Positions 41,465 to 47,346 of a stretch of DNA of 47,346 bases are shown here, in pieces. A program made the translations under genes and the position numbers. Position 1 is the first letter of the stretch; every line of letters begins with the position of its first letter. The notes below the pieces were generated by a model. The model made no database searches. It was not told where the DNA came from and was given only the letters and a program-made list of their open reading frames with translations. This DNA is from Streptomyces sp. 549 (lineage in GTDB: Bacteria > Actinomycetota > Actinomycetes > Streptomycetales > Streptomycetaceae), in assembly GCF_030124175.1 (NCBI RefSeq), contig NZ_JASKMT010000035.1, positions 1 through 47,346 on the forward strand, written 5' to 3'.

Positions 41465-42574
41465 TCACAGGCCGCGGCGCTTCCTGGCCCGGCGGACCAG
41501 GGCGGCCGTGCCGACCAGAGCGACGGTGGCGCCGGCCGCGCCGAGCGTGGTGGCGGCGTCCTTGCGTCCCAGCCGTCGGCCGGCGACGGTGTGCCGGCCC
41601 GACACCTCCGCCAGCAGCTCCGCCAGGACCTCCTCGTTGGTCCACTCCGGACGCCAGCCCGCGTCGTGCAGCCGGCTGCCGCTGACCACCCACGGGTTCA
41701 TGGTGTACGCCAGGTCCCCGGCCGGGGACGGAGTCAGGCCGAGCCGGTGCAGCCGGGAGGCCGCTCCCAGCGCCACCGCGGACGGCAGCTCCATGCGCCG
41801 CACCCCCGACAGCTCCTCGACCTCCTCCTGCTCCAGCCACCCGTCGCAGCCCACGGCGAGCACACCGTCGACCTTCTCCAGCGCGGCGAACTCCAGGGCG
41901 CTCACCAGGTCCTCGACGTGGCAGAACTGCCAGCAGGGACGCGAGCCGGCGACGACCAGCAGCCGCGGCGACTCGAAGTAGCGGGTCAGCGCGGTGTCGG
42001 TGCCGCCGACGAGCACCGCGGGCCGCAGCACGGTGACGTCCAGCCCCGGGTGCGCGCGGGGCGCCCGCTCGGCCAGCCGCTCGATCTCCAGCAGGTCGGA
42101 GACGCCGGTCGCCTCGGCGGTGGCCCGCAGCTCGGCGTCCTCCGCGAGCGGCACGTCGTTGTCGGGCAGCGCGCCGTAGACCATCGCCGAGGTGCACAGC
42201 ACGACCCGGGGCACCCCGGCGGCGGCAGCCGCGGTCAGCACGGTCTGCGCGCCGCGCACGTTGTAGGCGGTCCGGGCGGCGGCGTCCGTGCCCAGGTCCA
42301 GGTCGAGCGCCAGGTGCACCACGACGTCCACGGGCTCGCCGTCGCGGCGGAACCGGTCCGCGATGGCCGGGTCCCGTACGTCGAGCACGTGCCACTGGGC
42401 GTCGTCCAGGTCCCCTCTCCGCTCGTCCAGCGCGACCACCTGCCTGATCTCCGGGCTGTCCGCGAGCCGCCGGGCCAGCAGCGCGCCGACCCCCGAGGCG
42501 GCTCCGGTCACCGCCACGACACGGCGGGCGGCACCGTTTCGCGTTGCGCGAACGTTCGACTCCTGGGAACTCAA
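41465..42574 (-). CDS. NAD-dependent epimerase/dehydratase (extended SDR)
   Basis: 369 residues from TTG 42574 with GGAGAAG five bases upstream. The Rossmann motif TGAASGVGALLARRL, VDVVVHLALDLD, and TSAMVYG (the usual YxxxK Tyr region appears altered) identify an extended SDR. A C-terminal segment ends in a hydrophobic helix (LGAAGATVALVGTAALV) and RRARKRRGL, suggesting loose membrane attachment. Substrate unknown. Divergent from the DUF2342 gene. Confidence 0.85.
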   Translation of the reverse strand: MSSQESNVRATRNGAARRVVAVTGAASGVGALLARRLADSPEIRQVVALDERRGDLDDAQWHVLDVRDPAIADRFRRDGEPVDVVVHLALDLDLGTDAAARTAYNVRGAQTVLTAAAAAGVPRVVLCTSAMVYGALPDNDVPLAEDAELRATAEATGVSDLLEIERLAERAPRAHPGLDVTVLRPAVLVGGTDTALTRYFESPRLLVVAGSRPCWQFCHVEDLVSALEFAALEKVDGVLAVGCDGWLEQEEVEELSGVRRMELPSAVALGAASRLHRLGLTPSPAGDLAYTMNPWVVSGSRLHDAGWRPEWTNEEVLAELLAEVSGRHTVAGRRLGRKDAATTLGAAGATVALVGTAALVRRARKRRGL

Positions 42575-42722
42575 CGGACTTCTCCAGCGGTTGTTTCCGG
42601 TACGGCATGCGCCAGCCCCCCATCCTGCCTGACTCGTGTCTAGGCTGGGGGGTAGAGCCCCTCACAGGCCGCGCCGGCCGAGCGCGAAGTCCACCCGTCA
42701 CCGCAGAGATCCGAGGAAACCC

Positions 42723-44189
42723 GTGAGCGACACCCCATTCGGATTCGGCGTTCCGCCGGAGGAGCCGGAGGACGGCGACGAGGCGCGGAAGAAGCCCGGT
42801 CAGGGCCCCGGCCAGGGCCAGGGGCCGTTCGGTTTCGGCGACGGCCAGGGCAGCGCCGACAACCCGCTCGCGGCGATGTTCGGTTCGCTCGGCGGCGGCA
42901 ACCCCGCCGACCTCGGTGCCGCGTTCCAGCGGCTCGGGCAGATGCTGAGCTACGACAGCGGGCCGGTCAACTGGGACATGGCCAAGGACATCGCGCGCCA
43001 GACCGTCGCCCAGGGCGCGCCGGACGGTTCGAAGGACTCCAGCGTGGGCCCGCAGGAGCGGGCCGCGGTCGAGGAGGCGGTGCGCCTGGCCGACCTGTGG
43101 CTGGACGGCGCCACGTCGCTGCCGTCGGGTTCCGGCTCGGCCGTGGCGTGGAGCCGCGCCGAGTGGGTCGAGGCGACGCTGCCGGTGTGGCGGGAGCTGG
43201 TCGACCCGGTCGCCGAGCAGGTCGGTGCCGCGATGGGCGACGTGCTGCCGCAGGAGATGCAGGCCATGGCAGGCCCGCTGCTCGGCATGATGCGGTCCAT
43301 GGGCGGCGCCATGTTCGGCACCCAGATCGGCCAGGCGGTGGGCGTGCTGGCCGGTGAGGTCGTGGGGTCCACCGACATCGGGCTGCCGCTGGGCCCTGCG
43401 GGCAAGGCCGCGCTGCTGCCCGCCAACATCGCCGCGTTCGGTTCCGGTCTGGGCGTGCCGCAGGAGGAGGTGCGCTTCTACCTGGCGCTGCGCGAGGCCG
43501 CGCACCAGCGGCTGTTCGCGCACGTGCCGTGGCTGCGCTCGCACCTGTTCGGCGCGGTGGAGGGCTACGCGCGCGGCATCAAGGTGGACACCGAGAAGCT
43601 GGAGGACGTGGTCGGGCAGCTCGACCCGGCCCGTCCGGAGGAGATCCAGGAGAAGCTCCAGCAGGGCCTGTTCCAGCCGGAGGACACCCCCGAGCAGAAG
43701 GCCGCTCTGGCCCGCCTGGAGACGGCGCTGGCGCTGGTCGAGGGCTGGGTCGACGCGGTGGTGCACGCCGCCGCACAGCCCCACCTGCCCTCGGCAGACG
43801 CACTGCGGGAGACCCTGCGGCGACGGCGCGCGTCCGGCGGCCCGGCCGAGCAGACCTTCGCCACGCTGATCGGCCTGGAGCTGCGGCCCCGGCGCCTGCG
43901 GGACGCCGCCCGGCTCTGGGCCTCGCTGGCCGACGCCCGCGGCACCGACGGCCGGGACGCGCTCTGGGAGCACCCCGACATGCTGCCGACCGCCGCCGAC
44001 CTGGACGACCCGGACGGCTTCGTGCACCACGAGCAGGCCGACTTCTCCGAGCTGGACCGGATGCTGGGCGACGCCGCCGGCAGCGCCAAGGGCAAGGACT
44101 CCCCCGGCCCTGAGGGCCGGGAGCAGGCCGACGGCCCGGACGGTCCCGGCGAACGCGGCACCGGGCGCGAGGACGACGAGCAGAAGTGA
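42723..44189 (+). CDS. DUF2342 / putative zinc-dependent hydrolase
   Basis: 488 residues from GTG 42723 with GAGGAAA upstream. A Gly/Gln-rich N-terminus (FGFGVPPEEPEDGD, GQGPGQGQGPFGFG) precedes a helical body. Family motifs include YDSGPVNWDMAKDIARQ, GTQIGQAVGVLAGEVVGSTDIGLPL and REAAHQRLFAHVPWLRSHL, with the conserved His residues suggested to bind zinc. This matches the actinobacterial DUF2342 family, annotated as zinc-dependent metalloprotease or F420-associated. Activity is unproven. It overlaps the NUDIX gene by 4 bases. Confidence 0.85.
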   Translation: MSDTPFGFGVPPEEPEDGDEARKKPGQGPGQGQGPFGFGDGQGSADNPLAAMFGSLGGGNPADLGAAFQRLGQMLSYDSGPVNWDMAKDIARQTVAQGAPDGSKDSSVGPQERAAVEEAVRLADLWLDGATSLPSGSGSAVAWSRAEWVEATLPVWRELVDPVAEQVGAAMGDVLPQEMQAMAGPLLGMMRSMGGAMFGTQIGQAVGVLAGEVVGSTDIGLPLGPAGKAALLPANIAAFGSGLGVPQEEVRFYLALREAAHQRLFAHVPWLRSHLFGAVEGYARGIKVDTEKLEDVVGQLDPARPEEIQEKLQQGLFQPEDTPEQKAALARLETALALVEGWVDAVVHAAAQPHLPSADALRETLRRRRASGGPAEQTFATLIGLELRPRRLRDAARLWASLADARGTDGRDALWEHPDMLPTAADLDDPDGFVHHEQADFSELDRMLGDAAGSAKGKDSPGPEGREQADGPDGPGERGTGREDDEQK

Positions 44190-44713
44190 GCCTGCACCAG
44201 GACGCGGTGCGCGCCCTGACGGAGTGGACCGCACCCGGGCCGGCGCAGGACGCACTGCGCCAGGAGTACGTGGAGCACCTGGGGGAGCATCCCGAGGGCA
44301 TGTGGAAGGCGTGCGCGCAGGGGCACCTGACCGGAAGCGCGCTGGTGGTGGACCCGGAGCGCGGGCAGGTGCTGCTGACCCTGCACCGCAAACTGGGCAT
44401 GTGGCTGCAGACCGGCGGCCACTGCGAGCCCGGCGACAGCACGCTCGCCGGGGCCGCGCTGCGGGAGGCCGTCGAGGAGTCCGGCATCGCGGACCTGCGG
44501 CTGCTGCCCGGCGGGCCGGTGCGACTGGACCGGCACCGCACGCCGTGCGCCTGGCACCTGGACGTGCAGTACGCGGCGCTGGCCCCGCCCGGCGCGGTGG
44601 AGGCGGTCAGCGAGGAGTCGCTCGACCTGCGCTGGTACCGCTTCGACGAGGTCGCCGAGGTGGCCGACCGCTCGGTGGCGCTGCTGACCGAGCGGGTCCG
44701 CGTGCTGGTCTGA
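44186..44713 (+). CDS. NUDIX hydrolase
   Basis: 175 residues, GTG start in a GTGA overlap with the DUF2342 gene. The Nudix box is GGHCEPGDSTLAGAALREAVEESGI-like: REAVEESG is intact. The upstream Glu of the canonical box is Asp and the spacer has one extra residue. A substrate-side motif LRWYRFDEV follows. It hydrolyses a nucleoside-diphosphate-linked compound; which one is unknown. Coupling to DUF2342 suggests a shared role. Confidence 0.88.
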   Translation: MSLHQDAVRALTEWTAPGPAQDALRQEYVEHLGEHPEGMWKACAQGHLTGSALVVDPERGQVLLTLHRKLGMWLQTGGHCEPGDSTLAGAALREAVEESGIADLRLLPGGPVRLDRHRTPCAWHLDVQYAALAPPGAVEAVSEESLDLRWYRFDEVAEVADRSVALLTERVRVLV

Positions 44714-44716
44714 GGC

Positions 44717-44751
44717 CCGGACCTGCGGGACCCGGGGGTCCGCAGGTCCGG
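44717..44751. terminator. Hairpin between convergent NUDIX and AIM24 genes
   Basis: A perfect 12-bp stem (44717-44728 with 44740-44751) and 11-base loop, 3 bases past the NUDIX stop and 34 before the end of the leftward AIM24 gene. Confidence 0.75.
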
Positions 44752-44784
44752 TGTCGCACGTCCGGGTCCCGCAGTCGTCGGGGG

Positions 44785-45570
44785 TCAGTTGGTGAAGATG
44801 CTGCCGCCCTGCTGGCCGCCCCAGGCGTTGCCCTGGTTGCGGCCGTGCGCGCCCTGACCGCCCATGCCGTACTGGGCTCGCAGTCCCTGCCCGATCTCGG
44901 CGCCCTGCGACGGCAGCAGTTCGCTGGGCTGGACCAGGGCGAAGCCCTCGCCCATGAAGCTCAGCTCCCAGCCCTCACCGGTCTGGCCGCGCCGCCGCCA
45001 CACACCGGACGAGCTGGTCTGCGCCTGCATCTGCACGCGCAGCGAGCTGGACCAGGCGACCACGGCGTCGGAGTCGGCGCTCACGTAGGTGTCCGGCGTG
45101 ACCCGCATCGTCAGCGGCTGGCCCGACGTCATCAGGGCGACCTTGCCCTGGCCTGAGATCACCAGGTTGTACTTGCCCGAACCGGAGATGCCGTACTGGC
45201 TGTCGACGCTCACCACGTCCCAGTGCAGGTGGGAGTCGAGGGCAAGCACGTAGGCACCGTCCACCGTCAGCCCCTGCTGGTCCACGTCGACCACGTGGAT
45301 CGCCTGGGCGAGGTTCGCCAGGTAGACCGTGCCCTGGCCCGAGCAGCGCATCAGGTCGAGGCCCTCGCCGGTCGCCGAGCGGGCGTGGCGCTGGCCCTGG
45401 GTGCGGTACTCCCCGTCGAACTCGACGAGCCCCTGGTAGGCGACCATGCTGCCCTTGCGGGCGAGCACGTCCTCGTGGCCCGTGAGCGCGACACGCAGCA
45501 TCTTGTCGTTCTGCAGCGTGTACCGGTCCTGGCTCTGGACCTCGGTGTACGCGAAAAGCGGACTCTGCAT
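44785..45570 (-). CDS. AIM24-family protein, third of three
   Basis: 261 residues from ATG 45570 with GGGGGAGC upstream. The AIM24 (TIGR00266-like) beta-rich domain spans most of the protein: DKMLRVALTGHEDVLARKGSMVAYQGLVEF, LMRCSGQGTVYLANL, VDGAYVLALDSHLHWDV, YNLVISGQGKVALMTSG and VVAWSSSLRVQMQAQ. The tail is Gly/Gln/Asn-rich (GGQGAHGRNQGNAWGGQQGG). It starts 11 bases after the preceding paralogue. Function in bacteria is unknown; the yeast homologue is mitochondrial. Confidence 0.88.
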   Translation of the reverse strand: MQSPLFAYTEVQSQDRYTLQNDKMLRVALTGHEDVLARKGSMVAYQGLVEFDGEYRTQGQRHARSATGEGLDLMRCSGQGTVYLANLAQAIHVVDVDQQGLTVDGAYVLALDSHLHWDVVSVDSQYGISGSGKYNLVISGQGKVALMTSGQPLTMRVTPDTYVSADSDAVVAWSSSLRVQMQAQTSSSGVWRRRGQTGEGWELSFMGEGFALVQPSELLPSQGAEIGQGLRAQYGMGGQGAHGRNQGNAWGGQQGGSIFTN

Positions 45571-45581
45571 GGTGCTCCCCC

Positions 45582-46265
45582 TCAGCCCCGCGCCCGGAGG
45601 CGGTCGGCACTGTCCTCGCTGGGCTGGACGACAACGAATCCCTGCCCGGAGAAACCGAGCTGGTAGGCCTCGCCGCTGCCCCGGCCGATCATCGACGACG
45701 CCTTGAAGCTGCGCTTGCCCTTCATGCGCAGGTTGGTGGACCAGGCCACCAGCGCGTCCGGGTCGACGTACGTCTCGTCCGCACCGCGCCCGCAGTCGAC
45801 GACGATCGGCGTGCCGCGGGACGTCAGCGCCACCCATCCCGTACCGGAGATCTCCACGTTGAACAGGCCCTGGCCGGCGAACTTGGCCATGCCCTTGACA
45901 CGCTGCACGCCCCACCGCAGGTGGGCGTCGAAAGCGAGGATGTTGGTGCCGTTGACGGACAGGCTGTCCTCGGCGAGGTGCAGCACCACGACGTCGGCGC
46001 CGTAGTCGGCGAGGTAGAGCAGCCCGTCACCGTGGCAGCGCATCAGCGGCGCGCCTTCGCCGGTGAGCCACTGCGAGGCCATCTGGCGGACGGCCGGCGG
46101 GTTGGGCTCGTACTGCACGAAGCCCTCGTAGGCGACCATCGAGCCCGTGCGGGCGAACAGGTCGTGTCCGCCGGCCATGGCTACCTTCAGCATGTTGCTG
46201 CCGTGGTTCTCCATGCGGGCGGCTGGCGGGGTCGGGGCGAAGCCCGTAAGCGACTGCTGGCTCAT
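45582..46265 (-). CDS. AIM24-family protein, second of three
   Basis: 227 residues from ATG 46265, with GAAGGCG upstream. Same domain with aligned landmarks: SNMLKVAMAGGHDLFARTGSMVAYEGFVQY, LMRCHGDGLLYLADY, VNGTNILAFDAHLRWGV, FNVEISGTGWVALTSRGTP and LVAWSTNLRMKGK. No C-terminal tail. It begins 10 bases after the first paralogue and overlaps neither neighbour; all three appear to form one transcript. Confidence 0.88.
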   Translation of the reverse strand: MSQQSLTGFAPTPPAARMENHGSNMLKVAMAGGHDLFARTGSMVAYEGFVQYEPNPPAVRQMASQWLTGEGAPLMRCHGDGLLYLADYGADVVVLHLAEDSLSVNGTNILAFDAHLRWGVQRVKGMAKFAGQGLFNVEISGTGWVALTSRGTPIVVDCGRGADETYVDPDALVAWSTNLRMKGKRSFKASSMIGRGSGEAYQLGFSGQGFVVVQPSEDSADRLRARG

Positions 46266-46275
46266 GGCGGCGCCT

Positions 46276-47223
46276 TCAGATCTCGTAGGGCTGGACGACG
46301 ACGAAGTTCCCCGGCGCACCGCGGAACTGGAGGTTCACGCTCTCCCCGCTGTGCCCGGGGTACGCCTGCCGGCGCAGCCGCACCTGAGTGGAGACGATCG
46401 CCTGGGCCGCTGCCGACCAGGCGACCACCGCGTCGGCGTCGACGTACGTCGTGGGCGTGACGGGCAGCACCACGGGGGTGCCGTGGGTCTTCACCACGAC
46501 CGTGCCGGTGCCCTGGAACTGCATGGTGAACAGGGCGCCGCCGGGGATGCCGTGGCCCTCGATGCGCCGCACCTCGTGCTGAAGCGACTCGTCGAAGGCG
46601 AGGACCCGCTCGGCGGAGACGCAGATGGCGTCGCCCTGGAGCTCGATGGGGTGCAGGTAGTCGGCGTCCTCGGCCAGGAACACCTGGCCGTTGCCGGTGC
46701 AGCGCATGAGCTGCATCTCCTGGCCGGTGGCGTTGCCCACCACGCGGTTGCGGAACCCTGCGCCCTTGTAACCGAAGTCGACCTTGCCCTGGTAGAGCAC
46801 CATGCTGCCCTGGCGGGCCAGCACCGGCTGCGGGTCGACGCCGAGGTCGACGCGGGCCAGCTGCGAGTTCTGCAGGGTCCAGCGCTGGCCGGTGGGTGCC
46901 TCGCGGTACTTCTCCAGCGTGACCCGCAGCCCGGCGGCGCCGCCCTGCGGCACACCCTGCCCGGCGGGGGCTCCCTGGCCGGGCATCGGCGGGTGCATGG
47001 CGGGCGGGGGCATGGCGGGCGGATGCATGCCGGGGGCGGGGATGCCGGGCGGGTGCATGGACGGCGGGTGCATGGCGGGGGGCGCCTGCGGGGCCTGGGC
47101 GGGTGCGGGCACTCCCGGCGGGGGCGAGTACTGCTGCGGCGGGCCGGGCGGCTGAGGTGCGTGCGGGCCCTGCGGGGGCAGGGTGAGCGGTGCGGCCAGC
47201 GTCGGTGCGGCGTGCTGCGGCAC
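46276..47223 (-). CDS. AIM24-family protein with Pro/His/Met-rich N-terminus, first of three; start unresolved
   Basis: 315 residues from GTG 47223, the only start codon in this frame. The same proline-rich frame continues upstream to an in-frame stop at 47337-47335, so the true N-terminus is uncertain. Residues 1-97 are low-complexity and contain four MHPP repeats. The AIM24 domain follows: RWTLQNSQLARVDLGV, RQGSMVLYQGKVDFGYKG, LMRCTGNGQVFLAED, LAFDESLQHEVRRIEG and VVAWSAAAQAIV. The missing start may reflect a frameshift, a non-standard start or a sequencing error near the window edge. Confidence 0.75.
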   Translation of the reverse strand: MPQHAAPTLAAPLTLPPQGPHAPQPPGPPQQYSPPPGVPAPAQAPQAPPAMHPPSMHPPGIPAPGMHPPAMPPPAMHPPMPGQGAPAGQGVPQGGAAGLRVTLEKYREAPTGQRWTLQNSQLARVDLGVDPQPVLARQGSMVLYQGKVDFGYKGAGFRNRVVGNATGQEMQLMRCTGNGQVFLAEDADYLHPIELQGDAICVSAERVLAFDESLQHEVRRIEGHGIPGGALFTMQFQGTGTVVVKTHGTPVVLPVTPTTYVDADAVVAWSAAAQAIVSTQVRLRRQAYPGHSGESVNLQFRGAPGNFVVVQPYEI

Positions 47224-47346
47224 GGGGGCCGGCGGCGGCGGGGACGCGGCGGGCGGGCCGAAGCCGGCCGGTGGGGCGGGGGCGGCCGGCGGCGAACGCC
47301 AGGGCGATGCCCTGCCTGGCGGGCCACATGCCGTTCAGCCGGTACC

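Noticed and set aside
46276..47327. Alternative leftward frames beginning MWPARQGIALAF or MARQAGHRPG at the window edge as separate genes
   Set aside because: Downstream they become Arg/Pro-rich shadows of the AIM24 gene; only their first dozen residues look protein-like, so they are at most evidence for a frameshift.

Overview
The window is a stretch of core chromosome from a high-GC actinomycete, almost certainly a Streptomyces. The evidence is the very high G+C content, GTG/TTG starts with strong GGAGG-type ribosome binding sites, ATGA/GTGA gene overlaps, and a set of loci typical of that genus: the dasR-dasABC chitobiose system, a coenzyme-B12-riboswitch-controlled class I ribonucleotide reductase, sigR-rsrA, and catR. 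I see no insertion sequence, prophage, CRISPR array or recognisable biosynthetic cluster. Gene order is recalled from the S. coelicolor region that carries das, nrdAB, sigR and aroA; this was not checked by a search.

Layout. 0.1-7.1 kb: amino-sugar regulon. The GntR regulator DasR is divergent from an operon for a chitobiose-binding lipoprotein (DasA), two permeases (DasB, DasC), a GH3 N-acetylglucosaminidase-like enzyme (DasD) and a SIS-domain sugar-phosphate enzyme. Two dre-like palindromes lie between them. Import, hydrolysis and amino-sugar-phosphate handling are thus linked to the regulator that senses glucosamine-6-phosphate. 7.3-9.9 kb: CstA-family transporter with its YbdD-type small partner, closed by a perfect 22-bp hairpin. 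9.9-13.8 kb: two NrdR-like boxes, a cobalamin riboswitch, a candidate RBS-masking helix, then nrdA and nrdB. 13.8-18.3 kb: peptide deformylase, a TPR-type protein and two overlapping membrane HD-GYP genes, the second with degraded motifs. 18.5-19.8 kb: sigR-rsrA thiol-oxidative stress module, including a sigma-R-type promoter and a 55-residue upstream extension of SigR.

19.9-26.1 kb: mixed single genes: alpha/beta hydrolase, SRAP abasic-site protein, M50 peptidase-like membrane protein, a short-chain dehydrogenase, CbiZ (cobinamide salvage) and a receptor-like Ser/Thr kinase. 26.5-31.0 kb: aroA-rsgA, a TetR regulator, hisN and a two-CBS-domain protein. 31.1-35.5 kb: katA divergent from catR, then two identical initiator tRNA genes flanking a 587-residue Sel1-repeat protein. 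35.5-42.6 kb: UPF0182 membrane protein, PPA1309-family protein, PDZ/Lon-like secreted protease, a 73-residue membrane protein, MoaE and a sugar-epimerase-like SDR. 42.7-47.3 kb: a DUF2342 protein translationally coupled to a NUDIX hydrolase, then three tandem AIM24-family genes, the first of which has an unresolved N-terminus at the window edge.

Most of the window is conserved housekeeping and stress-response DNA. The parts most worth a second look are the layered control of nrdAB, the HD-GYP pair with a degenerate member, the non-canonical deaminase candidate in the das operon, the dual-start sigR, and the AIM24 triplet.
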